In this document: positions 43,036 to 51,781 of the stretch, piece by piece | Layout of the letters: each line of letters starts with the position of its first letter | Position numbering within the stretch: position 1 is the stretch's first letter | Origin: JAJRQY01 sp965224435 | GTDB lineage: Bacteria > Actinomycetota > Acidimicrobiia > Acidimicrobiales > SZUA-35 | Assembly: GCA_965224435.1 (NCBI GenBank) | Contig: OZ245048.1 | Coordinates: 4,278,001-4,342,000 of the forward strand | Direction: 5' to 3' | DNA: 64,000 bases | Position numbers and translations under genes: made by a program | Notes under the pieces: model-generated | Seen by the model: only the letters and a program-made list of their open reading frames with translations | What the model was told of the DNA's origin: nothing | Databases searched by the model: none

Positions 43036-43596
43036 TCAGTTCCCAAACGACTCGACAATAACCATGGTCTCACTCTGGTTGGGGGGCAACTCGCTTGGCT
43101 TCCCACAATTGTTTGTGCCACCTCGCATGGTCGCCAGATCTTGAAGGAAGTCAATGTTCGCAAACTCGGTGTCCCGAACAGCAAAGACTCTGTGCACACG
43201 CATCGAGGCTGGCAAGACTTCTTGATCAGCATCAACATGGCTGAGGCGCTTCACCGACCAGCCCTCATCCTCCAAATAGACACTCAACCGTTGAGCCTGA
43301 ATCGCCAGTTCCCCAGTGCCAATCGGGTCTGCAAGCGAATAGTCGGACTGGCGGCTGATGCCAAGACAGTTCTCCGAATAATCACCTACTCCCAATGCTC
43401 GCCAAAGGCCGTGCCACACGGTAACTGGCGTACCACCACCAAGATCAACGAACGCGTCCTCATAAAGGACATCTTCAAAATCCTCAACCCGATGCTGATG
43501 ACGAACCACCCTGAAATAGTGACGGGTCCAGATAGAGGCTGCAAACACCACGACCACCGCAACCAACGCCACGACCACACGCTTAAGAAGCCTCAT
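43036..43596 (-). CDS. Membrane-anchored hypothetical protein
   Basis: A 186-residue protein with one N-terminal membrane helix (RVVVALVAVVVVFAASIW) and an extracellular domain with two Cys (ENCLGISRQ and NNCGKPSEL). I do not recognise the family. ATG 43596 has GAAGG eight bases upstream, and the ATG overlaps the stop of a small ORF upstream (TGATG). Codon use looks normal. It is surrounded by two diverged repeats. Confidence 0.65.
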   Translation of the reverse strand: MRLLKRVVVALVAVVVVFAASIWTRHYFRVVRHQHRVEDFEDVLYEDAFVDLGGGTPVTVWHGLWRALGVGDYSENCLGISRQSDYSLADPIGTGELAIQAQRLSVYLEDEGWSVKRLSHVDADQEVLPASMRVHRVFAVRDTEFANIDFLQDLATMRGGTNNCGKPSELPPNQSETMVIVESFGN

Positions 43597-43886
43597 CAGC
43601 CAACCTTCACAAGCCAGAAGCAACGCCAGGTGCTCACGTTGAAATCCTCATCAAACCAGTATCGACAGATCAGCGGACCCACTAAAGGATTGCAAGTGGC
43701 ACCGATTGGAGATGCTGGAGAGACTGCCACGTCCGATTGTCCAGCCATCTGCCCAAGTTCGTCATTGACGACCGGTGTTCCAAATGAACCCGAATCCGGC
43801 TGATGCCAAGAACCACAGGACGAGGCCCAAACGGAGTCAACTCGCCAAAGCCAAAACCCATGTCCACCGAAGTGGGTCAATTCCAC
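43596..43886 (-). CDS. Small ORF of unknown function
   Basis: A 96-codon frame from GTG 43886, Trp-, Gly- and Cys-rich. Its first 24 codons form the repeat copy 2, and a second, stop-interrupted copy lies near 42908. The stop overlaps the next gene's ATG (TGATG), which supports translation. It may be the remains of a larger gene; the frame contains the REP-like word near 43677. Confidence 0.35.
   Translation of the reverse strand: MELTHFGGHGFWLWRVDSVWASSCGSWHQPDSGSFGTPVVNDELGQMAGQSDVAVSPASPIGATCNPLVGPLICRYWFDEDFNVSTWRCFWLVKVG
43816..43886 (-). repeat. Diverged direct repeat, copy 2
   Basis: Partner of 42908-42977. It begins with the GTG start of the 96-codon frame on the minus strand. Confidence 0.7.
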
Positions 43887-43931
43887 TCAGCCACCCCAAC
43901 CAATGGAGCGCTGATGATTGTCAACGACGGG

Positions 43932-44307
43932 TTACCTGTCGGGTCGGAACGGCAAATTTCGCACGCGGACCCGGTCCTGGTCGAGCACTACGAAGGCCCC
44001 TGCATCCAGGTCACCGGCCACCACATCGAGATTGGCCAGAATGAGCGCCGCAATCTCGGACGCTCGACGCCCCTCCTGCCGACGCAACAAAATCACCGAC
44101 GGACCACCATCGTTCGAATGGGCCAACAAGTCACAAGTCCGTATCCGCCGAGATGAGTACCGCCCCGTCGCGTTTCGCCCTCGCCAGTACCTCGTTGTCC
44201 GGGGACTCACTCATTCCGAAATCACGAACATGAGAGGCGGATTGATCAGCTACTTCGAGAAGCCCGACCAGACTCGGCGAAAGATTCTGATCGAGTAGAA
44301 ACCTCAC
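43932..44307 (-). pseudogene. DUF5615-type PIN-like toxin, frameshifted
   Basis: GTG 44307 overlaps the DUF433 stop (GTGA) and opens MRFLLDQNLSPSLVGLLEVAD, followed by SASHVRDFGMSESPDNEVLARAKRDGAVLISADTD, a classic DUF5615 start, then hits TGA at 44133-44131. The expected continuation DLLAHSNDGGPSVILLR is in another frame down to 43932. The join would read DFGDLLAHS if two bases were restored near 44135. The toxin is therefore probably dead in this sequence. Confidence 0.8.
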
Positions 44308-44531
44308 GCCGACAGAAGTGGAAGCTGGCGCTCCTGTACTGCAAGAGCGGCGAACTTCAGAGCCTCGCGAATATCTTCGACTTCCAGGTCAGGGTGCTCG
44401 ATGAGAATGTCATCGTTGCTCATGCCATCAGCAACCATCGTGACAACAGTAGCGACAGGGAACCTCAAGCCACGGATACACGGAACACCAGCCATCTTGT
44501 CCGGGTCAGAGGTAATTCTGGTGAACGCCAT
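44304..44531 (-). CDS. DUF433 family antitoxin
   Basis: A 75-residue protein, ITSDPDKMAGVPCIRGLRFPVATVVTMVADGMSNDDILIEHPDLEVEDIREALKFAA, is the full DUF433 helix-turn-helix signature. These are antitoxins for DUF5615 PIN-like toxins. The partner gene follows with a 4-base overlap but is broken. A retained antitoxin with a dead toxin can act as an anti-addiction factor or be on its way out. Confidence 0.88.
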   Translation of the reverse strand: MAFTRITSDPDKMAGVPCIRGLRFPVATVVTMVADGMSNDDILIEHPDLEVEDIREALKFAALAVQERQLPLLSA

Positions 44532-44610
44532 TCCACAAGTGTAGCCCTAGGGTCCCAATCGTCTTGGTCAGCGACTAGTCAGCGCTGCTTTGGGCTGCGT
44601 ACTTAATGGA

Positions 44611-44638
44611 GTTGGCGACCCATTATTGGGTCGCCAAC
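44611..44638 (-). terminator. Perfect 12-base-pair hairpin downstream of tRNA-Ser
   Basis: Arms GTTGGCGACCCA and TGGGTCGCCAAC with a TTAT loop. It lies 57 bases past the tRNA-Ser 3' end on the minus strand. There is no T tract. The CGACCC/GGGTCG core also occurs in the hairpin at 38920. Confidence 0.55.
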
Positions 44639-44695
44639 TGCACAATCTTCGGGCACAACCAGGATGCAAAGAGATCCCGGGTAGGCCAAAGGTTT

Positions 44696-44785
44696 TGGCG
44701 GAGAGAGGGGGATTCGAACCCCCGGAACCCTTGCGGGCTCAACGGTTTTCAAGACCGACGCAATCGTCCGCTCTGCCATCTCTCC
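44696..44785 (-). tRNA. tRNA-Ser (anticodon UGA)
   Basis: A class II tRNA with acceptor GGAGAGA pairing with TCTCTCC, anticodon loop CTTGAAA (anticodon TGA), a long variable arm (GAGCCCGCAAGGGTTC), the T-loop GGTTCGAATCC and a 3' discriminator G with encoded CCA. Confidence 0.96.
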
Positions 44786-44967
44786 GAGGACGAGAATAGC
44801 GGCTATTGGCCCACGACCGGTCATCATTCTTGATCGATGCGTGTCCATCACTTCTTGAGCTCGGCCCCACCCCCAGCATCGCTACCAGACAACAGCGCAG
44901 AACACTGTCAGACCGCATCTGTAGTGTCGCCAGCAAAGCCCGACACAAGAACCAAGTAGGTACAACA

Positions 44968-45753
44968 ATGGTTGAGCGCACCTCATACGCCCACGGAACC
45001 CCAAGCTGGACCGACCTCAGCACGTCGGACCCCGAAGCGGCCAAAGCTTTCTATGGGCCACTCTTCGGCTGGGAGTTCACCGACAATCCAACCGATCAGG
45101 GCGGCACTTACATCATGGCCACCAAGAACGGCAGAACTGTTGGCGCCATCATGCAACAAGGCCCCGAGCAAGCCGAAATGGGCATCCCCTCCATGTGGAA
45201 CACCTACATCACCGTCGACGATGTCGAAGCGTCGGTGGCGGAAGTCGAAGGTGCCGGTGGATCAATCATGATGCCACCCATGGACGTCATGGATGCGGGC
45301 AAGATGGCCGTCATTGTCGACCCAACCGGTGCGGTGTTCTGCATGTGGCAACCCGTGGAACACATCGGTGCCGAGCTGGTCAATGAACACGGCACCCTGT
45401 GTTGGAACGAGGTCGTTACCCCCGATGTGCCAGTGGCAACCGCCTTTTACCACGCACTGTTCGGCTGGGGAACCCAGACCATGGAAATGGGCGAGCAGGG
45501 CACCTACACGGTGTTCACCTTGGGCGAGGACGGAATCGGCGGCTCCCCGGGCATGCCCCAAGAAGGAATCCCGCCTCACTGGAGCACCGTCTTCGCCGTC
45601 GATGACTGTGATGCGGCCGTGGCAACAGCCAGTGGTTCGGGGGGAAACACCATCATGGAGCCCTTCGACACTCCGATCGGCCGGATGGCCGTCATCGCCG
45701 ATCCCACCGGTGCAATGTTCCAACTCATCGCCATGAACGAACAGGCAGCATAA
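44968..45753 (+). CDS. VOC-family protein, two glyoxalase-like domains
   Basis: A 261-residue protein made of two VOC modules. Module 1 starts TPSWTDLSTSDPEAAKAFYGPLFGW and module 2 starts GTLCWNEVVTPDVPVATAFYHALFGW. Each ends in a strand with a Gly/Pro turn (VDPTGAVFCMWQ, ADPTGAMFQLI). Family members include hydroxylases and glyoxalase/bleomycin-resistance-type dioxygenases; the set of metal ligands is not obvious. ATG 44968 is the first start past the tRNA region. No strong ribosome site. Confidence 0.87.
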   Translation: MVERTSYAHGTPSWTDLSTSDPEAAKAFYGPLFGWEFTDNPTDQGGTYIMATKNGRTVGAIMQQGPEQAEMGIPSMWNTYITVDDVEASVAEVEGAGGSIMMPPMDVMDAGKMAVIVDPTGAVFCMWQPVEHIGAELVNEHGTLCWNEVVTPDVPVATAFYHALFGWGTQTMEMGEQGTYTVFTLGEDGIGGSPGMPQEGIPPHWSTVFAVDDCDAAVATASGSGGNTIMEPFDTPIGRMAVIADPTGAMFQLIAMNEQAA

Positions 45754-45800
45754 AGAGCACCATCGGGGCAGGAGAATCGCTACACTTCCCCACTCAAGAT

Positions 45801-45889
45801 GGAGAGGTGACAGAGTCCGGTCGAATGTGCCTCCCTGCTAAGGAGGTGTGGGTTTACGCCCACCGTGGGTTCAAATCCCACCCTCTCCG
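45801..45889 (+). tRNA. tRNA-Ser (anticodon GCU)
   Basis: Class II tRNA: acceptor GGAGAGG with CCTCTCC, anticodon stem CCTCC/GGAGG with loop CTGCTAA (anticodon GCT), long variable arm and GGTTCAAATCC T-loop. CCA is not encoded. Confidence 0.95.
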
Positions 45890-45903
45890 CTCCTGAACGA
45901 AAG

Positions 45904-45934
45904 ACCCGGTACCACACATGGTGCCGGGTTTTTC
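45904..45934 (+). terminator. Rho-independent terminator after tRNA-Ser
   Basis: ACCCGGTACCA and TGGTGCCGGGT pair with one wobble around a 4-base loop and are followed by a run of T. Confidence 0.85.
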
Positions 45935-45982
45935 GCTAGTCTGGCTCTTCGAATTTCGCCGTCGAACATTCGAACCTCAATT

Positions 45983-46765
45983 TTGAGCAATCGTCCTTCA
46001 TCACCGTCCCCGCAACCGCGGTCCAGCTTGCTGGCACCATGGCTTGCCGTAGGAGCAGGACTCGGCGCGCTCACCCTCATGCCAGACGCTCCGCCCGTGC
46101 AGACCGCTGGCGCCATCACCCTTCCAGTGACCGTCTCCACGATCGACCCCGAAGTCTTGAGCTTTGCTGCAAACCTCGCCGATGCACCACCCATGGCTCT
46201 GCCCGCGCCTCCTCCCGGACCAGCCATCCGCTTCATGGTCAGCGGCCCATCCATCGCCGGATTCGTGTCAGTGGCCACCGACGAAGCCAACCGCCCTGAA
46301 CCCGAGACTCATCTAGCCCGGATCAACCAGATCTTCACCGTGCCCGGCAACCCAACCAAGCCGCTACCTAAGGGCTTCTACCATCCGCTCATTTCGGCCA
46401 GTGAAGAAGCCCTTCCTGGGATCTCAGACAGCGAACCCGACCCTGAGACCACAACCAGCGAAGTTCCCTACGAACTCCTGCAAGCCGCAGGACGAACTGC
46501 ACATCCCACTACTAAGCCTGGGCCAAGCCCCGAGCAGTGGGCTGCTCTGCGTTGGTGTGAGTCCAGCGGCAATTATGAAGCAGCAAATTTCTCCGGCAAG
46601 TACCGCGGTGCCTACCAATTCGATCTCGCTACCTGGGAAAGTGTCGGCGGATCCGGCGACCCTGCCGCAGCTGACCCCGCCGAGCAAGACCGCCTGGCCA
46701 AGGTCCTGTACGAGACCCGAGGCAACTCACCCTGGCCCTACTGCGGCCGCTACCTCCACGAGTAG
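45983..46765 (+). CDS. Rpf/transglycosylase-like domain secreted protein
   Basis: About 260 residues. An N-terminal hydrophobic segment (LLAPWLAVGAGLGALTLM) acts as signal or anchor, followed by a Pro-rich linker. The last 80 residues hold a transglycosylase-like domain similar to resuscitation-promoting factor: WAALRWCESSGNYEAANFSGKYRGAYQFDLATWESVGG, with the catalytic Glu in CESSGN. It cleaves peptidoglycan. The open frame extends into the tRNA gene, so an internal TTG at 45983 is chosen; the true start is uncertain. Confidence 0.8.
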   Translation: MSNRPSSPSPQPRSSLLAPWLAVGAGLGALTLMPDAPPVQTAGAITLPVTVSTIDPEVLSFAANLADAPPMALPAPPPGPAIRFMVSGPSIAGFVSVATDEANRPEPETHLARINQIFTVPGNPTKPLPKGFYHPLISASEEALPGISDSEPDPETTTSEVPYELLQAAGRTAHPTTKPGPSPEQWAALRWCESSGNYEAANFSGKYRGAYQFDLATWESVGGSGDPAAADPAEQDRLAKVLYETRGNSPWPYCGRYLHE

Positions 46766-46805
46766 GTAGTCAGCCATCGAGGCCAGTCGGAAACAGCAGC
46801 GCTTC

Positions 46806-48371
46806 CTAACCCAGGTCGCGCAAGACCACGTCGGCCACATTGCGGCCACTTGCTCCCCACACACCGGCGCCGGGGAACGTTGCGGCACCAGTCAGGTACA
46901 AGCCGTCAATCGGCGTGGTGTAACGAGTCAGCTCGCGCTGCCGTCCAAGAATGGCGTCCAACGGACCACCGGCAAAAGCGGTGGCATGCCCCTTGGGCAA
47001 CCTCAACTTTGACTCCAACAAGTCCGGTGTCATCGAGCGCCAATCCAGAATGGATTCCTTGAATCCTGGCTCGAACACGGTGGCGGCAACATCAAGCCAA
47101 CGTTCCGGCTCGCCCGAGTTCTTCCAGCCACCCTTCAAGCCATACGGCGTGAACAAAACCTCCAAGCTGAAGACATGCTCACCATCTGGTGCCAAAGTCG
47201 AGTCCCGAATTGACGGCATATTGATGAACAACATTGGCCGCTCAAGAATCTCACCCCGCCCCTTCATCTCATAGGCTTGGTGGATTGTCGCCAGGTCGGG
47301 GGCGACCAGAGTCGACGCCGATAATGGATCGGTGAAACCAACACTGGCGTAGCGTTCGGCATTGTTGTCTTCGTGGTAGTAGCGCCAACGAGGTGGCTCA
47401 CTCAACCGGGCATCAACCTTGGACTCAAAGCCTTCGTCAGGCACCTGGTCACGCCAGCGATCAACAAACTTCTTGGCCGACGATGGTGCATTGCTCAGAT
47501 ACTTGACCAATGCCTCTCGTGGGTCACAGGCAATGATGACGGTCTTGGTTTCCAACACCGTGCCGTCGTCCAGTTCAACCTGACGTACACCCTTGCCTTC
47601 ACAGCCAATGGATTGCACGGTTGATCCGGTTCGCACTTCTCCCCCGGCGGCCCGAATCGATCCAGCCAAGGCTTCGGTTAGCTGACCGGATCCGCCAACC
47701 GGGCGACCAAGAGCAACCACATGCTTGAAAGCAATGGCCAACGCACCCAGCCCCGTGCCCGGTGTCTCTGGCGACAAACCCCAGACTGCTGGCCCGGTAC
47801 ACATGGCTGGCCCCATGATTCCTTCATCATCAAAGAAGCTGCGGAGTACTTCACCCACCGTCATTCGTGACCACTTCAGCAAGGTCAACGCGGCAGGAGT
47901 TTGACGACCAATGGCCTTGCTTAGTAACGACCGGGTTGAGGGGGGCTCACTGGCCATAGATACCAGCAGCTCGGCTGCGGGTATTGCGGTTTTGGCGAAT
48001 CGCCGATAGTTCTCGACCTCGCCGGGGAACATGATGGCCATGGCATCGAGAGTCTGTTCGACACTGTGAAAGATGGGGGTGGCACCGGGAGAGTCCCAAC
48101 CAAGAGCAATCTGGCCTGGGTCAAGATCCAGATATTCCAAGCCATGAGTGGCCAGATCCAGCTCTTCCATCAGGGGAATAGACCGAACCAATCCATGATC
48201 GCAGTTGCAGAGATTGACTCGGGCACCAATGACGTTCTCAGTGCCAGCACAACCCCCAACCTGGCCACGGGCTTCGAGCACAACCACCTTCTTGCCAGCA
48301 CGAGCCAGGTAGGCGGCGGCAACCAGACCGTTGTGGCCACCACCAACAACGATCACGTCATAGTCATCCAT
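46806..48371 (-). CDS. FAD-dependent oxidoreductase, phytoene-desaturase-like (PYROXD2-type)
   Basis: A 521-residue flavoprotein. The FAD motif VIVVGGGHNGLVAAAYLARAGKKVVVLEAR is at 5-34; the second FAD segment is in GGSGQLTEALAGSIRAAGGEV; and the C-terminal GLYLTGAATFPGAGVWGASGRNVAD closes the flavin site. The layout fits CrtI-like enzymes of the PYROXD2/NAD-independent group rather than the true carotenoid desaturase set. There are no carotenoid genes nearby. Start ATG at 48371; it is divergent from the creatininase gene. Confidence 0.88.
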   Translation of the reverse strand: MDDYDVIVVGGGHNGLVAAAYLARAGKKVVVLEARGQVGGCAGTENVIGARVNLCNCDHGLVRSIPLMEELDLATHGLEYLDLDPGQIALGWDSPGATPIFHSVEQTLDAMAIMFPGEVENYRRFAKTAIPAAELLVSMASEPPSTRSLLSKAIGRQTPAALTLLKWSRMTVGEVLRSFFDDEGIMGPAMCTGPAVWGLSPETPGTGLGALAIAFKHVVALGRPVGGSGQLTEALAGSIRAAGGEVRTGSTVQSIGCEGKGVRQVELDDGTVLETKTVIIACDPREALVKYLSNAPSSAKKFVDRWRDQVPDEGFESKVDARLSEPPRWRYYHEDNNAERYASVGFTDPLSASTLVAPDLATIHQAYEMKGRGEILERPMLFINMPSIRDSTLAPDGEHVFSLEVLFTPYGLKGGWKNSGEPERWLDVAATVFEPGFKESILDWRSMTPDLLESKLRLPKGHATAFAGGPLDAILGRQRELTRYTTPIDGLYLTGAATFPGAGVWGASGRNVADVVLRDLG

Positions 48372-48409
48372 GGTTATGAGTCCTCACTAACCCAGAGTAA
48401 GTTTGCATC

Positions 48410-49186
48410 ATGGTTTCATCATCTCGCCGACTGAGTGAACTTCGGGCCTCGGACCTTGCCGACCACCTGAGTGACTCCTCAATCCTCGTTCTTCCCATTG
48501 GGGCGGTTGAACAACACGGACCCCACCTGCCATTCAATACTGATCTGGTGGTGGCCAACGCTTGTGCCGAAGCAGTCGTGGACAAGGTCGGCGATGAGTT
48601 GGACCTCTGGCTGTTGGAGTCCCTGGCCTTCTCCAAATCCAACGAGCATGTCGGAACCCCGGGCACCATCTGGCTCGGACCAGAAACCTTGTTGGCAGTC
48701 TTGGACGACATCGGACGATCAGTGGCGGCAACCCCAGCCAAAAAGCTGGCCTTCCTCAATGGACATGGCGGCAACTCCTCGTTGTTGAACGTCGCTTGTC
48801 GCGAACTGCGAATCAACCACGGACTCGAAACGTTCTTGTTGCATCCGTCGTTGCCACCGGACCAGGGAGGTGAGTCAACCGAGGGTGAGCTTGGCATGGG
48901 CATCCATGGTGGCATCGCCGAAACATCGATGATGCTGCACCTGCGGCCCGAGCTCGTCCGCCTCGAGCGAGGCAGCCGCAATGTGCCCGAGCACCTGGCC
49001 AAGAACGAGCACGTCAAGTTTGGTGGCAGTGTCAGCTTCGGCTGGCTGGCCCATGACTTTGGACCAGACGGACACATTGGCGACCCAACGGGATCAACGG
49101 CCGAACATGGAGCCAAGCTGATGGACAACGCAGTGTCGGACCTGTGCGCAGCCTTCGCTGAAATCGCCAACTTCCGCTTCATCTGA
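48410..49186 (+). CDS. Creatininase-family amidohydrolase
   Basis: A 258-residue protein. Metal ligands are in LPIGAVEQHGPHLPFNTDL (Glu, His, Asp), in FLNGHGGNSS (His) and in GIHGGIAETSMML (Glu). The family includes creatinine amidohydrolase and the mycofactocin-processing MftE; no mft genes are visible, so another amide is expected. Convergent with the cytosine-deaminase-like gene, one base from its stop. Confidence 0.9.
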   Translation: MVSSSRRLSELRASDLADHLSDSSILVLPIGAVEQHGPHLPFNTDLVVANACAEAVVDKVGDELDLWLLESLAFSKSNEHVGTPGTIWLGPETLLAVLDDIGRSVAATPAKKLAFLNGHGGNSSLLNVACRELRINHGLETFLLHPSLPPDQGGESTEGELGMGIHGGIAETSMMLHLRPELVRLERGSRNVPEHLAKNEHVKFGGSVSFGWLAHDFGPDGHIGDPTGSTAEHGAKLMDNAVSDLCAAFAEIANFRFI

Positions 49187-49187
49187 C

Positions 49188-50459
49188 CTAGCTGGCCGGC
49201 GTTGTCGGGTCGGAGCCATCAGGTCTTGGCCACACTTGCTGGCCTGCCTTGAACACGATGCGATCAGCTGGTGCCAAAGCGATTGCTTCTCGAACAGTTG
49301 TGGCTTTGATGAGCAAGAGGTCAGCGGGTGAATCGACCTCAAGGGTGACTGACTCAAGGCCCATGACCTGTCGTGCACGGTTGGAAACCGCGTCATAGGC
49401 CACGTCGGGAGTGAGGTGTCCGGCCATCACCAACAAGCTGGCGGTTTCCATTGGGTCACCGCGGCCAACGGTGCAGAACGGGTCTTGCAGATTGTCTGCT
49501 CCCCCGGCGACGTTCACCCCAGCCGCATGAAGCGCGGCCAACGCGGTCAGGCCCCGCGGCTGGGCAACGGCAATGTCACGCGACTGAAGGAACAAGTTTG
49601 TCTGGGGCAAGGTGATGACCGACACTCGCGCAGCTGCGACCTTGTCTGCCACCCGTTGCTGGATCGATTCGCTTTGCATACCGAGAGCGACACAGTGACT
49701 GGCAGTGACTGATTGATCAAAGCCAGTTTCGAGCACCAACTCAGCCAGCGCTTCCAAGTCCAGGCTGTCCAGGCGTAGATTCTCATCGGTATGCAGGTCA
49801 ATGCGCAGACCGTGATTACCCGCCAGTTCTAGTAAGGCTCGGGTACAGCCACGTCCATCGTCATCCAGGTGAGGGACACCACCGACAATGTCCAAACCAG
49901 CGGCGACAGCATCAGTGATGATGGCAAGGTTGTCGACACCTGCCGGTCCGGCGATTGGTGAGCCAATGAGGCCAACAATTTCCAGCGAGGCGAATGGGGC
50001 AATGTCTGCCTTGACCTGTTGCAGGGCTTCAAGTCCAGTCAGTTCAATACCCTTGCCAACATCAACATGGGATCGAAATGCGGTAACCCCATTGCTGACC
50101 CCGATCATGATGGCGCGAGTAGCCCGGTCGACAATGTCCTCGACGGTAAGGGTTTCTCGGTGGGCAATCCAGGCTTGGATCGCACCCATCAAGTCACCGG
50201 TCTTGTTGACAACCAGATCGGCAGTCAGCGCCTTATCCAGGTGGGCATGAGGTTCGGCCGGGGCAGGCAATACGAGGTAGCCGCTGGCATCCACCACGGT
50301 GTCTTGGGCGGTAGCTTGCAGGTTGCTGGCTTGCGGGGTTCCGACGTCAGTGATTCGGCCACCTTCAAGGCGGAGATCGGTCGGGCCGCTGGTTCCGCCC
50401 GCTTCGAGGCCGGTGGTATTGAGGTGAGGGATTGTTGCTCCCTGGAGAAGGATGCTCAT
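49188..50459 (-). CDS. Amidohydrolase, cytosine-deaminase-like
   Basis: A 423-residue TIM-barrel metal hydrolase. The ligands are in PHAHLDKAL (HxH), HVDVG, DLHTDENL, TASHC and GADNLQDPF. This set matches the CodA/N-isopropylammelide group of deaminases. The substrate cannot be deduced. Its ATG overlaps the LLM oxidoreductase stop by one base (TGATG), so they are translated together; both may treat a nitrogen heterocycle. Confidence 0.9.
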   Translation of the reverse strand: MSILLQGATIPHLNTTGLEAGGTSGPTDLRLEGGRITDVGTPQASNLQATAQDTVVDASGYLVLPAPAEPHAHLDKALTADLVVNKTGDLMGAIQAWIAHRETLTVEDIVDRATRAIMIGVSNGVTAFRSHVDVGKGIELTGLEALQQVKADIAPFASLEIVGLIGSPIAGPAGVDNLAIITDAVAAGLDIVGGVPHLDDDGRGCTRALLELAGNHGLRIDLHTDENLRLDSLDLEALAELVLETGFDQSVTASHCVALGMQSESIQQRVADKVAAARVSVITLPQTNLFLQSRDIAVAQPRGLTALAALHAAGVNVAGGADNLQDPFCTVGRGDPMETASLLVMAGHLTPDVAYDAVSNRARQVMGLESVTLEVDSPADLLLIKATTVREAIALAPADRIVFKAGQQVWPRPDGSDPTTPAS

Positions 50460-51610
50460 CAGATGTGGGGCATGACTTCTTCGGAGAACCGGGTCAGTTG
50501 TTCAGACATCTTGGAGTAGGCGTCGCCGGGCATGTGGGGGAAGATGGTGAGATTGTCTAGGCCACCAAACAGGTCGGCGTAGAACTGGATGCCCTCGATC
50601 ACATCATCAGCAGTGCCGACAATCCAGGTCTTGTTCTCCATGGAGTCTTCCAAGGTTGGGGTGTATCCCATTGGTGCGGGCTTGCCGTTCGGGCCCATGT
50701 AACCCTGGCTCCATCCGTAGGGCGAGAGGAACTTCCACATCTCGTCATGGCCGTCACGAACTTCGGCCATGGCTTGCTCTTTGCTGTCGGCAATCCAGGG
50801 GGTGACCACCAGCATGCGTTTCTCGCCGGGGGCTAGTTCCCCACCGTGAGTCTCATTGTGGAGCTCTTCGTAGCGATCCCAGAATCGTTTGGCGAAGGAG
50901 TAGTGCTTGAACCAGAACACACCGCCGAAGCCTTTGGTTGGCACGGTTTCCAGCGAGGTTGGCGAGGTCACGGCCTGCCAGGTCTCATATGGGTACAAGG
51001 GGCGCGGGACCAGGGTGAGCTCTTCAACAAAACCGCCACGGTCGGGGATACCGGGTGGTGGGAATTCGTAGATTTCTCCCTTGTAGTTGAAGCGTTCATT
51101 GTTCAGCGCCAGCTGGATGACTTCCATGGCCTCGTCGAATTGCTGCCGGTTAAGGCGGTCCGCTTCGATGGCATTGGGATTGTCTTGGCTGCCAATATAG
51201 GTTCCGAGTGGTTCGGCTTCGCGGGGGACAGTGCCACGGCCGACACCCAAGATGCCGCGGCCTTTGGAGATGTTGTGGAGGGTGGCGAAGTCTTCGGCCA
51301 TGCGGAGGGGATGCCATTGACCAACAATGTTGAGCATGGACCCGATGCGGATGCGTTCGGTTCGCTCGGCCAGGATGGCGCCAAACATGATTCCGTTGGG
51401 AACGACTTCGTATCCTTCGAATTGGAAGTGGTGCTCGGTGAGCCAGAAACTGTCGAATCCGAGTTTCTCGGCCAGCACGCCAGCGTCCAGGAGCTGCTCG
51501 GAAGCTCGCCACATCTCCTCATTGCTAAAGCGACGATCGGTCGGGGCTGGCGGGCCAGCTCCCGCATCGTCCATCTCAACTCCACCAAAAAGAAAAGCTC
51601 CAACTCTCAT
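50459..51610 (-). CDS. LLM-class flavin-dependent monooxygenase
   Basis: A 383-residue luciferase-like TIM-barrel enzyme. Features are GAFLFGGVEM at the start, DSFWLTEHHFQFEGYEVVPNGIMFGAILAERTERIRIGSM, and GRGILGVGRGTVPREAEPLG. Members use FMNH2 or F420H2 to oxidise heterocycles, sulfonates or aldehydes. Coupled with the deaminase-like gene. The catalytic His in HHF is kept. Confidence 0.92.
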   Translation of the reverse strand: MRVGAFLFGGVEMDDAGAGPPAPTDRRFSNEEMWRASEQLLDAGVLAEKLGFDSFWLTEHHFQFEGYEVVPNGIMFGAILAERTERIRIGSMLNIVGQWHPLRMAEDFATLHNISKGRGILGVGRGTVPREAEPLGTYIGSQDNPNAIEADRLNRQQFDEAMEVIQLALNNERFNYKGEIYEFPPPGIPDRGGFVEELTLVPRPLYPYETWQAVTSPTSLETVPTKGFGGVFWFKHYSFAKRFWDRYEELHNETHGGELAPGEKRMLVVTPWIADSKEQAMAEVRDGHDEMWKFLSPYGWSQGYMGPNGKPAPMGYTPTLEDSMENKTWIVGTADDVIEGIQFYADLFGGLDNLTIFPHMPGDAYSKMSEQLTRFSEEVMPHI

Positions 51611-51781
51611 GGGTTTACCCTAACTCAACATTGTGTAGGCCAACAAAGCAGAAGGCCCCTTATCGCCCGGTTTGCGCCCTTCGGTTGAGGTTTGTGGAAG
51701 CTCCCTCTTTGGGATCGAAATTGAGGTGTCGCTTGAGCGTCCTTGGCCTAGGCTTGCGGGTCTGGCTTTCGAGCTGGATGA

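Noticed and set aside
44806..44967. N-terminal extension of the VOC protein
   Set aside because: Starts beside the tRNA gene, without VOC similarity; the family start is MVERTSYAHGTPSW.
45848..45982. Upstream part of the Rpf-like frame
   Set aside because: It includes the tRNA-Ser 3' half and its terminator.
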